Shown: one piece after another, positions 1-8,416 of the stretch
Numbering within the stretch: position 1 is the stretch's first letter
Layout of the letters: the number at the start of each line of letters is the position of its first letter
Assembly: GCA_036267255.1 (NCBI GenBank)
Contig: DATAWK010000025.1
Coordinates: 62,001-126,000, forward strand
Length of the DNA stretch: 64,000 nucleotides
Reading direction: 5' to 3'
Source: DATAWK01 sp036267255
Lineage (GTDB): Bacteria; Acidobacteriota; Terriglobia; Terriglobales; Acidobacteriaceae
Position numbers and translations under genes: made by a program
The notes under the pieces: generated by a model
Seen by the model: only the letters and a program-made list of their open reading frames with translations
Told to the model about the DNA's origin: nothing
Database searches by the model: none

Positions 1-547
1 GCGCAGCCAGCTGCACGGCAGCCAGAAAGACGCCGCCCGTCATGGTGATCAGCACAATCCCGGTCCGTCCGGCGACAAAGGCCTGTCCCACCGGGACAAT
101 TACGAAGGAACGCATCAGCGCGGCAAGAATCGTACGATCCAGACCGGCGGCAAACAATACCAGCAGCCCGATCAGAGACAGCAGCTGGCCGAGCACCGGT
201 GTTTCGACCGGAGAATTGGGATCGAGGACATTGACCAGCGAGAAACTGAACTGCAGGCCAAGGATCTCTCCGGCAAAGGTGATCATTTCGTTGAGCAGGC
301 TGAGAGAAAATCCAAAGATGAACCCTACGCCCAACTCCCCGGCAACCGGAGCCAGGCCCAATGCCACGGGCTGCGAGCCTTGCGTGGCGGCCACTGGAAC
401 CAGCAGCACCGTCAGCGCAATCGCAAATGCGATCTTGACCTGTTTGGGAATCGACCCTGAGGAGAAGATGGGAGCAAAGACCATCAGCGCGCTGATGCGG
501 ATCAACACCAGCACGGAGGCGGTTAAAAATCTGCTCCAGTCCTGCAT
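1..547 (-). CDS. fliR: Flagellar export gate protein FliR (N-terminal part, cut by window edge)
   Basis: FliR forms, with FliP and FliQ, the membrane export gate of the flagellar type III secretion system. Translating the minus strand from the ATG at 547 gives about 182 residues beginning MQDWSRFLTASVLVLIRISA. Several hydrophobic segments and the FliR-typical stretch GEILGLQFSFSLVNVLDPNS are present. The frame stays open to base 1, so the C-terminal third (family length is about 255-265) lies outside the window. It follows fliQ after 128 bases, the usual fliP-fliQ-fliR order. Identification is firm; the missing end is a window artefact, not a truncation. Confidence 0.93.
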   Translation of the reverse strand, partial: MQDWSRFLTASVLVLIRISALMVFAPIFSSGSIPKQVKIAFAIALTVLLVPVAATQGSQPVALGLAPVAGELGVGFIFGFSLSLLNEMITFAGEILGLQFSFSLVNVLDPNSPVETPVLGQLLSLIGLLVLFAAGLDRTILAALMRSFVIVPVGQAFVAGRTGIVLITMTGGVFLAAVQLAA

Positions 548-675
548 TCCCTGACTCCCCAAATCTGTGTGGTTTCACTTGGACTTTCTATATCCGAGAC
601 TCTGTGAACGTTACTTTGAAGCCCTGCGGTCTTTGCTGATCCAGACACTCTGTCGATACACTCTGTCGATGGTTC

Positions 676-945
676 CTATCCGAGATAGCGGTGCATGTCC
701 GTCCAGAGCTGGACCGTATACCAGACCAGATGGCGCAGCAGCCACGGCATGCCGATCACGGAGCCCAGGCCGACCACGGCCAGACGCGGCACCGTGGTGA
801 TGGTCTGCTCCTGAATCGAGGTCAATGTCTGCACCAGGCTGAGCAGCACGCTGACCAATGCCGCCGTCAGCAGGAGCGGCGCGCAGAGCAGCATGGCTTC
901 CATCAGCATGTGTCGTGCGAGTTCGGTTACTTGATCCGGCCCCAT
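676..945 (-). CDS. fliQ: Flagellar export gate protein FliQ
   Basis: This 89-residue protein has the size and two-helix layout of FliQ. A first membrane segment spans about residues 16-38, followed by the family's QTLTSIQEQTITTVPRL linker, then a second segment around 52-72. FliQ packs around the FliP/FliR core of the flagellar export gate. It lies 33 bases downstream of fliP and precedes fliR in the same operon. No key feature is missing. Confidence 0.95.
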   Translation of the reverse strand: MGPDQVTELARHMLMEAMLLCAPLLLTAALVSVLLSLVQTLTSIQEQTITTVPRLAVVGLGSVIGMPWLLRHLVWYTVQLWTDMHRYLG

Positions 946-978
946 AATTCGTTTTCTCCGCAGTACAGATTTTGCGTT

Positions 979-1680
979 CTAAAAACTTTTCAGCAGCGTA
1001 TGCGCCAGCAGGTTCCAGCCATCCACCATGACGAACAGCAGAATCTTGAGCGGGGTGGAAATGATGACCGGCGGCAGTTGCAACATGCCAATGGAAGTCG
1101 TGATGGAAGCGATGACCAGATCCACCAGCAGAAACGGCAGGAAGAGAACGGCACCAATCTGGAATCCAGCCTTCAACTCCGACAACATGTAGGCCGGAAC
1201 GACGACGCGCATGGGCAGGTCTTCCGGTTTGGCTGGACGTGTCGGCATTGCGGCCGAGGCAAACAGCGCCAGATCTTTTTCCCGTGCATAATGCAGCATG
1301 AAACGCTTGGGCGGTTCGATGCCGCGCTGGAGAGCTTCCATTCCACTGATCTGTCCCTGGCGAAACGGCTCGACCGCAGTGCGATCCACCTGCATCAGCA
1401 CCGGCTGCATCAGAAACCAGGTCATCATCAACCCAAGAGCCATCAGAATCTGATTGCTGGGTGCGGTCTGCGTGCCGAGTGCCTGGCGCAGGAAGTGAAA
1501 GACTACCAGCAGGCGCACCATCGGCGTCATGGCCAGCAGCAGCGCAGGCAACAGAGTGAGAAAGGTGAGCAGAAAAACAATCGTCCACGGCACGGAGCCG
1601 TTTCCTGCAATCTGCAGTCCGTTGGCGTTGGGCATGAGAAGTGGCTTGGGAGCTGCCAGGGCGAGGACAAACAATGTCAT
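979..1680 (-). CDS. fliP: Flagellar export gate protein FliP
   Basis: FliP forms the pentameric core of the flagellar protein-export gate. I take the ATG at 1680, giving 233 residues that start MTLFVLALAAPKPLLMPN, because the reading frame upstream has no FliP similarity and this ATG overlaps the fliO stop in an ATGA arrangement (1677-1680). The N-terminus looks like a signal sequence, as is normal for FliP. Typical FliP blocks follow: TMTPMVRLLVVFHFLRQALG-like residues near 50-68, the charged central domain with FMLHYAREKDLALFA, and the C-terminal pair of helices with AYMLSELKAGFQIG. The length is close to the family norm of about 245. Confidence 0.94.
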   Translation of the reverse strand: MTLFVLALAAPKPLLMPNANGLQIAGNGSVPWTIVFLLTFLTLLPALLLAMTPMVRLLVVFHFLRQALGTQTAPSNQILMALGLMMTWFLMQPVLMQVDRTAVEPFRQGQISGMEALQRGIEPPKRFMLHYAREKDLALFASAAMPTRPAKPEDLPMRVVVPAYMLSELKAGFQIGAVLFLPFLLVDLVIASITTSIGMLQLPPVIISTPLKILLFVMVDGWNLLAHTLLKSF

Positions 1681-2144
1681 ACAGACTCTCCGGCAGCGAC
1701 GTTTGCGGCCACGGCAGGACCGGCGGGAGCGGAGCTGGCGGCAACAATCGCCGTGACACTGTCGGCGCCGCCGCCAACCAGGTATCGCTGCCCATCGATT
1801 TCCACCAGGGCAAGCGTCTTGCGTCCTCCCAGAGCCAGATGCGCCACCAACCGCATGGAAGTACGGACGGAAGCCGGGACATGTCTTGCGCGCCTCGTGC
1901 GCAACCAGTGCCATCCTTGCAATCCCAAAGCAATCAAAGGCGATTGCGCGACCACGGCGAAGGCGTTGCGCTTGTTCGCGGCCCATCGGCTCGGCTGGTT
2001 GCGGCGGGAGGGAATATTCTTACCGGAAAGATCGTCGGCAGCGCTTTCCGGAATGCGATGCGCTCGTCCGTCCACTCGTTCCCTATCCACTCCTTCCCTA
2101 TCTTCGACTGCCCTACCCATTACTTTTTTGTCCGCTTCTTCCAT
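1677..2144 (-). CDS. fliO: FliO-like flagellar biosynthesis protein (start uncertain)
   Basis: FliO is a small, poorly conserved membrane protein that helps assemble the FliP ring. The C-terminal part here contains the FliO-type block KTLALVEIDGQRYLVGGG followed by SVTAI, and the gene sits directly before fliP with a 4-base overlap. A weak hydrophobic stretch (FAVVAQSPLIALGLQGWHWL) followed by an Arg-rich patch fits the membrane-anchor position. I place the start at ATG 2144 (155 residues). The frame is open to an ATG at 2282 that has AGGA eight bases upstream, but that extra 46-residue extension is rich in Trp and Thr and competes with an acidic reading frame in another phase. The family assignment rests on position plus the C-terminal motif. 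Confidence 0.7.
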   Translation of the reverse strand: MEEADKKVMGRAVEDREGVDRERVDGRAHRIPESAADDLSGKNIPSRRNQPSRWAANKRNAFAVVAQSPLIALGLQGWHWLRTRRARHVPASVRTSMRLVAHLALGGRKTLALVEIDGQRYLVGGGADSVTAIVAASSAPAGPAVAANVAAGESV

Positions 2145-2271
2145 CGAGATCGAGCAAGCGGCCGTAGAAATCCAGGTCCATGCCGGAGCGGGCGTCGGTA
2201 TCGTAGTCTGTGCGCACCCATGAGCCGAGATCTCCAGCAGTTTCGGATTCATACTCCACGTCGGATTCCAA
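2113..2271 (-). CDS. Possible small acidic protein between fliN and fliO
   Basis: In the phase that differs from the fliO extension, codons from about 2271 (TTG) or 2259 (GTG) to the TAG at 2113 read as a 48-52 residue acidic peptide: LESDVEYESETAGDLGSWVR, then an Asp-rich stretch ending DLDFYGRLLDLDG. Most codons begin with G or A, as real coding sequence does, while the competing phase does not look coding. There is no ATG and no well-placed ribosome binding site. It could be a small unannotated flagellar gene, translationally coupled to fliO, or the true N-terminus of FliO displaced by a frameshift. I do not recognise a family. Confidence 0.35.
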   Translation of the reverse strand: MESDVEYESETAGDLGSWVRTDYDTDARSGMDLDFYGRLLDLDGRSGQKSNG

Positions 2272-2357
2272 GTCGTTGGCATGCGCTATGTCCTACGGTG
2301 TTCCCTGTTGGTCGAACGGTCTCATTCGTTTTGTTATCGAGCCGGCTGTTTTTGCCG

Positions 2358-2735
2358 CTAGAGCAAGCGTGTCAGGCGCACGGCCATGGCTTGCTCGACG
2401 GATTCCATGTCTACCCAGGCCAGTTGCACCGCGCCTGCTGAGAGCGGCAGGTCATCCCCATTTGGCCATTCCGTCGACACCACCGATCCGACTTCCAGCG
2501 CCAAAAGATCCCGCACGCGAAATGCCCGAATCGGCAGGCCAACAGCGAGTGGAATCGGCAACCAGTCCACAACCGGCCAATCGGGGCGCGAGCGAACGAT
2601 GGCCTCGTCGGCCAATCTCTCTGCGGACTGCATTCCGGATGCAGCCGCACTCCCATCGACCAAAGACTCCGCATCCTGCGCGAGAGCATGTTCCGTCTCC
2701 ATTTTTGTTGCTCTCCTGGCGTCACTGCCATCCAT
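2358..2735 (-). CDS. fliN: Flagellar motor switch protein FliN
   Basis: FliN builds the lower C-ring of the flagellar switch. The product has 125 residues. After a non-conserved N-terminus of about 55 residues comes a single SpoA/FliN domain: IPLAVGLPIRAFRVRDLLAL, then LEVGSVVSTEWP and a C-terminal strand with VQLAWVDME. The ATG at 2735 is preceded by AAGGAG with good spacing, which decides the start. FliN is normally encoded after fliM; here the gene directly upstream is fliL and no FliM is present in the window, so the second C-ring subunit must be encoded elsewhere or replaced. Confidence 0.88.
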   Translation of the reverse strand: MDGSDARRATKMETEHALAQDAESLVDGSAAASGMQSAERLADEAIVRSRPDWPVVDWLPIPLAVGLPIRAFRVRDLLALEVGSVVSTEWPNGDDLPLSAGAVQLAWVDMESVEQAMAVRLTRLL

Positions 2736-2848
2736 GGCTTGCTCCTTGGCAACGTACTGAACTTCCTGTTGGCCTGCGCTTGTATTTCCTGTCTAGCTTG
2801 CGTCCTGACATTGCCGGACACATCGGCCCTAAACGAGCACGGGCGAGA

Positions 2849-3439
2849 TCAAGGCTGAACCAGAAATTCCGTGAAATAAATGTCCACGACCTGCAAACGG
2901 GGATCGCGGGCTGCCATCGCCTGGCGAAGGATTTGCTTGAGATGATCCTTACCACTTGCAGCCAGCAGATCTGCCGACTGTTGCTGGTTCAGGACGGAAA
3001 TGATGGTGTCACGCGCTACATCGCGCAGATCACTTGCACCGGCGGCATCGTCTTTCTTTGCATCCTTGCCAGCCGCGGGAGCCACGAGGTGCAACGTCAG
3101 TCCAATGCGCGCATAGCTGTGACCGCCAGCGTCTGCGAGATTGACTACAAACGGCTCCAGAGGCAGTTCTACCGTTGCTATTGGCGCTGCAGACTTGCTG
3201 GCTTTTGAAGCTGTGGCCGCGACAGCACCTCCCCGCACATGCGCATGGTGCTTCCACCACCAACCGCCGAGAGCAAGTCCCAGCAGGAGAACAATACCGA
3301 CTACGAGAAGAATCCAGAGCAGCAGGCTGCTCTTTCCTTTTTTAGGGTTTGTTGGGAGAGAGGATGCCGTCTCCTGCTCTGCCGTTACTTCCTTGGCCGA
3401 GGGTGGCTTCAAGATCGTTGGTTTGGGGGTAGTCGCCAT
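2849..3439 (-). CDS. fliL: Flagellar basal body-associated protein FliL
   Basis: FliL is a single-pass inner-membrane protein that surrounds the stator at the basal body. The 196 residues show a Lys/Pro-rich cytoplasmic head (1-36), one membrane helix (about 37-62, LLLWILLVVGIVLLLGLALG), a linker rich in Ala/Lys/Ser, and the FliL periplasmic domain beginning VELPLEPFVVNLAD and ending with VVDIYFTEFLVQP, which is the family's C-terminal signature. It starts a second flagellar gene block after the hairpin that follows flgE. No clear ribosome binding site precedes the ATG. Confidence 0.9.
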   Translation of the reverse strand: MATTPKPTILKPPSAKEVTAEQETASSLPTNPKKGKSSLLLWILLVVGIVLLLGLALGGWWWKHHAHVRGGAVAATASKASKSAAPIATVELPLEPFVVNLADAGGHSYARIGLTLHLVAPAAGKDAKKDDAAGASDLRDVARDTIISVLNQQQSADLLAASGKDHLKQILRQAMAARDPRLQVVDIYFTEFLVQP

Positions 3440-3455
3440 AATGCTGCAAAGAAGT

Positions 3456-3470
3456 GCAGCAGGCGTGCCG
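3456..3470 (-). promoter_or_regulatory. Candidate sigma-54 (-24/-12) promoter before fliL
   Basis: The minus strand reads CGGCACGCCTGCTGC, close to the sigma-54 consensus TGGCAC-N5-TTGC with the required ten bases between GG and GC. The predicted transcription start would lie only about five bases before the fliL ATG, leaving almost no leader; that, and the lack of a Shine-Dalgarno at fliL, make the call uncertain. Confidence 0.35.
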
Positions 3471-3631
3471 AAAGGGGACGAGAAAGATTAGAAAATCCTA
3501 GGAAATCTCATGGGATGCCAGGGCTTGCCGAGAAGCGCCAGAGCAACCAGAAGATCGTATTCTCTAAAACGACACCAGCGTAGTCCGGCAATCCAACACG
3601 TCCCATAGAAACGACGGACGGAGAAAGCCGT

Positions 3632-3663
3632 CATAGAGGATCGCGGGTTGGCGATCCTCTATG
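3632..3663 (-). terminator. Strong hairpin after flgE, likely terminator or mRNA processing element
   Basis: A perfect 13-base-pair inverted repeat (CATAGAGGATCGC and its complement) with a six-base loop starts 17 bases after the flgE stop codon. The bases after it on the minus strand (ACGGCTTTCTCC) contain only a short T run, so termination may be partial. It divides the flgB-flgE block from fliL-fliR. Confidence 0.7.
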
Positions 3664-3679
3664 ACATGGCTGGAAACAG

Positions 3680-4915
3680 TTATGCTTGCGGAATCATGTT
3701 GATGGTTGTCTGTTCGATCGTGTCGAAAGTAGTGACAGACTTTGCATTGGCCTGGTAGGCGCTTTGCGCGACGATCAAGTTGGAGAATTCGTTCGAGATG
3801 TTTACGTTCGATCCCTCGAGCGCGCCTCCTTCGATGGTGCCGCGTCCCCCTGTGCCGGCAACGCCGACCGTTGCCTGACCGGAGGCCAGTGTGGTGGCAT
3901 AGTTGTTGCCACCAACCTGTTGCAACCCCTCTTCGTTGTTGACCGAAGCTACTGCTAACTGGCCAACCGTCTGGGTTTGATCGTTTGAAAACTGCACCGA
4001 AATCGTACCGTCGGAACCGACCGAAAAACCCTGGTAGGTGCCGCTGGCGTAGCCATTCTGCGTGGTGCTGGCCACGGCGGAAGCCGATGCCACCTGGGTC
4101 ATTTCCGGATTGTTGTTGTTGTCATACAGGTTCCAGCTGAAGTTCAGGTTGCTGGCGCCATCGGTCAATCCGGCAAAGCCGATGCCTGCCACGTTGGCTG
4201 CAGGCGCCGTCAACTGGCCGTTGTTGTTGAAGGTCAATGTTCCGGTGTTATTGGTTGCTGCCCCGGTATAGTCGCCTGCAGGCAGGGAGATGTTGTAATC
4301 CCATGTGTTAGCGCCCGCATTAGTGAAGTCCACCGTGGCGACATGGCTGTTTCCCAGCGAATCATAGACTGTGATCTGAGCCGGAACGACGGTGCCCACA
4401 GCAGCATTGGAATCCAGGTTCAGATTGAGTGACATATTCGTGGTGGCCTGAGGACTCTCTGTCTCTCCAACGGGAATCTGGATACCTGTGAGCGGTGCAT
4501 TGGTATTGATAACGCCGTTGGCCGCCGGATATCCCATCACCTGTTGCCCATTGGCTGTAATCAGGTTGCCATTCGGATCGGTCTGGAAATCTCCAGCGCG
4601 GGTGTACTCCTCCGTGCCGCCATTGTTCACCACAAAAAAGCCGTTTCCGTTCAGCGCAACATCGCTGCTGACCCCCGTAGAGGAGACGGAGCCTTCAGTA
4701 AAGTCTGTGGAATTGGCCGCTACCTGCACTCCCTGGCCGGAAAGAATCGGATCTCCGGAACCGGAGGAGCCGATCTGTTGATAGAACGCGTCTTCAAAGG
4801 ATGTCTGCTGAGACTTGAATCCAGTCGTCCCCATGTTCGACAGATTATTGGCAATGGTATTGAGCTGTGTTGTGTCGGCCTCTAACCCCGACAGCGGAAT
4901 GGAAAATGATGCCAT
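3680..4915 (-). CDS. flgE: Flagellar hook protein FlgE
   Basis: FlgE polymerises into the flagellar hook. The 411-residue product begins MASFSIPLSGLEADTTQLN and then shows NTIANNLSNMGTTGFKSQQT, the rod/hook-family N-terminal coiled-coil motif. Middle domains with GNGFFVV and a Gly/Asn/Thr-rich D2 region follow. The C-terminus carries the hook signature GALEGSNVNISNEFSNLIVA and an Ala/Gln helix ending INMIPQA. The start is fixed by a perfect AGGAGG six bases upstream. Size matches E. coli FlgE (402). It is the last gene before the hairpin at 3632-3663. Confidence 0.96.
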   Translation of the reverse strand: MASFSIPLSGLEADTTQLNTIANNLSNMGTTGFKSQQTSFEDAFYQQIGSSGSGDPILSGQGVQVAANSTDFTEGSVSSTGVSSDVALNGNGFFVVNNGGTEEYTRAGDFQTDPNGNLITANGQQVMGYPAANGVINTNAPLTGIQIPVGETESPQATTNMSLNLNLDSNAAVGTVVPAQITVYDSLGNSHVATVDFTNAGANTWDYNISLPAGDYTGAATNNTGTLTFNNNGQLTAPAANVAGIGFAGLTDGASNLNFSWNLYDNNNNPEMTQVASASAVASTTQNGYASGTYQGFSVGSDGTISVQFSNDQTQTVGQLAVASVNNEEGLQQVGGNNYATTLASGQATVGVAGTGGRGTIEGGALEGSNVNISNEFSNLIVAQSAYQANAKSVTTFDTIEQTTINMIPQA

Positions 4916-5024
4916 GAAATCCTCCTATGCGTGAATGGAAGTTGGTTACCGCCGGACTCCAATTGCTGCAGCACGGCGCTCGATCCGGCATCGGCCAGAC
5001 CTGGAAATTTCCCTGACGGACTGC

Positions 5025-5684
5025 TTAACGAATCTCGCCTCCCGATACTCCCGCAGGAGAGCTAGGTATAAGGGTCGCCGGTGTATTGCCGCCCGCCAGA
5101 GCAGCGCCGGGAATCGACATCTCGATGGCGCGAAGCTCCTCCGGCCGTACCGCGATATGCGTGGACGGCAACTGCGATGGGTTGGCCTGCGACGCCATGG
5201 GCGCGGACCGGCCCAGGGACTGCGCCACTGCCTGCGAGGCCGACCCGGAAAGACGGCTCTGACTACCCAGCGGCAACAAAGCGGAAGCAGATTTTGCCGC
5301 AGCAGCCGATGTAGCACTCTGCGCCTTTGCTGCTGTTACGGAACCGGCAACGCTGGAGTTGGACGTCGTGGATCCCGTGGGCGGGGTGGTATTTTGATTG
5401 ATCTGAACCAACTGCTCCAGGCTGTTGACATCGCACAACTGCGTGATGTATTCCATTGGATCGCTCTGCGTTGTCGGATCCTGATTCTGAATTTCCGTCA
5501 CCAGCAAGGACAGAAAATCGTTTGCCGTGATCTCAGCGCTTCCCGCGGCAGAACTGCTGCTAGAAGTACTTCCGCTATCGGAAGAAGAATCCTGGGCTTT
5601 GACCGCTGCCTGTTTTTTGAGAGCCGCGCTGGCTGAAGCCGCGGCATGATGAGAAAGCAGTTGCGACAATATAGGAACCTGCAT
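5025..5684 (-). CDS. flgD: Hook-capping scaffold protein FlgD (short form)
   Basis: FlgD caps the growing hook and is shed when the hook is complete. Residues about 50-98 contain the FlgD N-terminal domain (ITANDFLSLLVTEIQNQDPT, then a region ending NSLEQLVQINQN). The head is Ser-rich, and the part after residue 100 is Ala/Ser/Gln-rich without the Tudor/FnIII-like domain that most FlgD proteins use to form the cap. Total length is 219, so the C-terminal half appears replaced by low-complexity sequence rather than deleted. It lies between fliK and flgE, the standard place. Confidence 0.85.
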   Translation of the reverse strand: MQVPILSQLLSHHAAASASAALKKQAAVKAQDSSSDSGSTSSSSSAAGSAEITANDFLSLLVTEIQNQDPTTQSDPMEYITQLCDVNSLEQLVQINQNTTPPTGSTTSNSSVAGSVTAAKAQSATSAAAAKSASALLPLGSQSRLSGSASQAVAQSLGRSAPMASQANPSQLPSTHIAVRPEELRAIEMSIPGAALAGGNTPATLIPSSPAGVSGGEIR

Positions 5685-5798
5685 AGGGTTGAACCTTTCC
5701 GGGGTCCGTATAGGCCCCTTTCCTGCACAAATTTCAAAATTCCGAAAAATCTTTTCAATCGAATAAGTTGCAATTTCCTGATTCCGCTGTCCGCCCTT

Positions 5799-7745
5799 TC
5801 ATGCGCGTACACTCACCTGATGCCCTGTCCGTAGAGACGATGTTGTGGCGCGAACTTCGTGTCCGCTGACAACCCCGGCATCGACGGCGGCAGAAGAAGA
5901 ACCCACAGAATGCGCGTTGGAGACGGCCTGGATGGACGACACCCCGGAGTCTCCTGCCGACTGCTGACCGCCATTGCCGGATGCATTTTGATGGGACGCC
6001 GACTGACCGCCCTGGCCCGAATTCCCCGCCGTTTGACTGGACACAGCGAGATATTGCACACCTGCGCGTTGCTCATGGAGATATCCAGCCATCGCCGGCA
6101 GCGAAGCCGTCAATGCCGCATGGCTCGCCGTAGAATCCGCCGTAACCTGCGCTGTCAACTGGCCAGCAACCCGTTCTGCACGGACCTCCAACCAGCCCAG
6201 ATGAGAGTCTGTAACGCCGACCGCCAATTGATTCGGTGTGGCATGCAGCAAATGGGCCTGTTCGGCAGCCGTGGCATGATCGAGGGCGGCAAAAGCATTC
6301 TCAGCCGACAGACTGGGCACGTTGGCACCGCCTGCACTCGAAGTGCCCGATGTACTTGATCCCGGCGCACCCAAGCCATGTCCCTCTGCCCCGGGAGTAC
6401 CCGTCATTCCCGCCGTTTCGGGGATACCGGCAACTCCGGCAATACCATCTCTCGCGCTGCCATGCGCATCGGCGGCAACCAGCCCATGAGCCCCGGTCGA
6501 GCTTTCCGGTACCGAAACGCCAGCAGCAGAAGGTACCGTGCTACCGACAAAATTATTTGTAGCGCTGCTGTCCGTTGGCCCCGACGGATGAACGCCACTC
6601 GAAGTAGCGCCAGACCCAGCATTATTCGTAACAGTATTGGTTACATTTCCGTAGGAATCTCCAGAAGCAGCGGCTGCCGTGCCATCCGAGACAGAACTTG
6701 ATGGATTGGAAGAGGTCGTGGACGCACTTCCATTTGTTGCAGATGTAGAGCCTTCGCTCAGATTGTTCCCCGCATCGCTGGACGAAGGGTCGCTTGAAGA
6801 TGGCCGGTTTGCTGCATTGCTGCCATTTACATTGGATCGCGATTGCAATCCAGCCGCAGCATCCGGTGCTGTCTTCCCAGAAGTCACCATTCGCGAGGAC
6901 GTGACCGGCAGGGCATGCATTGTGACGGATGCCTCGTCTGCGATACCTGGAATTCCTGCAGGACTTGCGGCAATGCTCGAAGCGATATGCCGGGAAACTG
7001 TTGCTCCCGGTGCCGCCGACATTCCCGATGACATCGCTGTGGAACTGCTCCCATTTGCCGCCGTTGCCACATTCCCGCTTGATGCCTGAAACGACGTTCC
7101 GAAAGAGCCGGACGGCAGCGCACCAGAAGGGACAGAGGAGATTCCCGATTCTAATGCTGCATGGGAAGCATTTCCGATCGAAGAATCGACTATCGGTTGC
7201 GTGGACGTTCCAGCAATTTCAACACCATCCGTATCCCTGGAACTGGTTGCCCGTTTTGCCGACGCGGAAGAACTTGCTAGAGAAACATTATCGCTCATCG
7301 CTGACGCCTTCGTGGCGACTGGTGAGCCTGTTACACCGGACATTATCGATGCATTCTTTGATCCGCCGTTTGCCTCTGAGGCGAGCGAGGCCAGAGTAGC
7401 GTTCCCATCCATTTTGACTTGCGCGGAAGAAGAGTTTTCCGATGCATCGGACGATCGAGCCGCCATGGCCTCCGAACTGGATCGCGTAGCCTGCGAAGCG
7501 TTTCCATTCGATGCCCGTGCGTCCTCTGAATCGAACGAAGAAGAGTTGGACGAATCCCGGATGGCACGACGAATGCTTTCGGAGAAAGCTGATGGTTCCG
7601 ACTGACTTGCTGCCCCGGAGGTCTTGCCAAAACTCGACATGGCCGATACCTTGGGTGTCCCCGGCAGGAAGGGTCGATCGAAGGATCGATCGGCGGATAG
7701 ATCCTTGGCCGCAGCCGGCATTGCGATGTGGGGAAGAACGCTCAA
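5799..7745 (-). CDS. fliK: Flagellar hook-length control protein FliK
   Basis: FliK measures hook length and switches the export apparatus to filament substrates. The 648-residue protein is mostly a low-complexity Ser/Ala/Gly/Thr region (about 1-480), as expected for the flexible ruler part. The conserved FliK C-terminal domain lies near residues 500-570: LAVGVTDSHLGWLEVRAERV followed by GQLTAQVTADSTASHAAL and a HEQRAGVQYLAVS-type end. Another 70-80 Ser/Gly/Gln-rich residues follow. It is long compared with enteric FliK (about 400). The gene sits between fliJ and flgD. The start at 7745 is the most upstream in-frame ATG; M at residue 9 is possible. Confidence 0.85.
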   Translation of the reverse strand: MSVLPHIAMPAAAKDLSADRSFDRPFLPGTPKVSAMSSFGKTSGAASQSEPSAFSESIRRAIRDSSNSSSFDSEDARASNGNASQATRSSSEAMAARSSDASENSSSAQVKMDGNATLASLASEANGGSKNASIMSGVTGSPVATKASAMSDNVSLASSSASAKRATSSRDTDGVEIAGTSTQPIVDSSIGNASHAALESGISSVPSGALPSGSFGTSFQASSGNVATAANGSSSTAMSSGMSAAPGATVSRHIASSIAASPAGIPGIADEASVTMHALPVTSSRMVTSGKTAPDAAAGLQSRSNVNGSNAANRPSSSDPSSSDAGNNLSEGSTSATNGSASTTSSNPSSSVSDGTAAAASGDSYGNVTNTVTNNAGSGATSSGVHPSGPTDSSATNNFVGSTVPSAAGVSVPESSTGAHGLVAADAHGSARDGIAGVAGIPETAGMTGTPGAEGHGLGAPGSSTSGTSSAGGANVPSLSAENAFAALDHATAAEQAHLLHATPNQLAVGVTDSHLGWLEVRAERVAGQLTAQVTADSTASHAALTASLPAMAGYLHEQRAGVQYLAVSSQTAGNSGQGGQSASHQNASGNGGQQSAGDSGVSSIQAVSNAHSVGSSSAAVDAGVVSGHEVRATTSSLRTGHQVSVRA

Positions 7746-7839
7746 GAGACCATCTCCTGTGAGTATGGAAAAGCAGTTGGATGGCCAGATGCGGGGAGGC
7801 AGGATTGGAAATTGATAAGTTGCTCTTCAGAAATCGGCC

Positions 7840-8373
7840 TTAGACTGCATTGCGCTTCGATGGCGGCGGTGGCGGCGACGGTTTCTCCGCATTTCGCTGT
7901 GCCCTCGCCTGGCGCATGGTTTCTATCTGAAACCAGGAGTCCGCCTCCGTCTGCTCGCGACGATCCTGCACAATGCGTTCGGCATCGGCCTGATTCTCCA
8001 GCAGCTGCTCCACCTGGCGCAGTTCCCGGCGGCGATGCTGATACTGCTCGGCCAGCGGGGCGACCCGCTCCGCCTCCTGGATGCACCACTGCTCCAGTTG
8101 CATCTGACTCCAGGCCGAAAACTCCAGCGCGGCTTCGGCCAGTAACCAGTCTTTTTCCTTGTCTGCATCTTCCTTGTGCATTACCGCAGAATGTTGAGCG
8201 TCGTTGACGAAGCTGTCTGCCAGTTGTTCCCTTTGGCTGCGAACCTGATTCGACGCCAGAATGCGTGCCGACTGCGCCTGCCGCAGCCGCTGCGTCTCCC
8301 GCTCGAGTTCCAGGCGGGCCTGTTCCTCGGCAAGATGACGCAGTCGCAGAATTCGTTTGAGCGAGCCAGCCAA
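7840..8373 (-). CDS. fliJ: FliJ-like flagellar export chaperone
   Basis: This 177-residue protein is almost entirely charged alpha helix rich in Gln, Glu and Arg (LKRILRLRHLAEEQARLELE at the start), predicting a long antiparallel coiled coil. That architecture, the position immediately after the fliI ATPase gene and the length (FliJ is about 147 in enterics) identify it as FliJ, the central stalk that docks on the FliI hexamer and couples it to FlhA. Sequence conservation in this family is low, so context carries much of the call. A Pro run near the C-terminus is unusual. Confidence 0.8.
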   Translation of the reverse strand: MAGSLKRILRLRHLAEEQARLELERETQRLRQAQSARILASNQVRSQREQLADSFVNDAQHSAVMHKEDADKEKDWLLAEAALEFSAWSQMQLEQWCIQEAERVAPLAEQYQHRRRELRQVEQLLENQADAERIVQDRREQTEADSWFQIETMRQARAQRNAEKPSPPPPPSKRNAV

Positions 8374-8416
8374 TCATTTCTCCTGAGAAGCGCTTCGTAT
8401 CGTTTGCATCGAAACC

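Noticed and set aside
611..2223. Long open frames on both strands over fliP-fliQ (440 aa minus, 510 aa plus)
   Set aside because: They are GC-rich shadow frames of fliO, fliP and fliQ; composition is Arg/His/Gln-heavy with no family match.
5799..7300. Possible tandem repeat array
   Set aside because: Low-complexity Ser/Ala/Gly coding sequence of fliK; no regular period.
7672..7712. Repeated GATCGATCG-type bases near the fliK start
   Set aside because: They are codons of the Asp-Arg-Ser-Phe-Asp-Arg stretch in FliK, not a separate repeat element.
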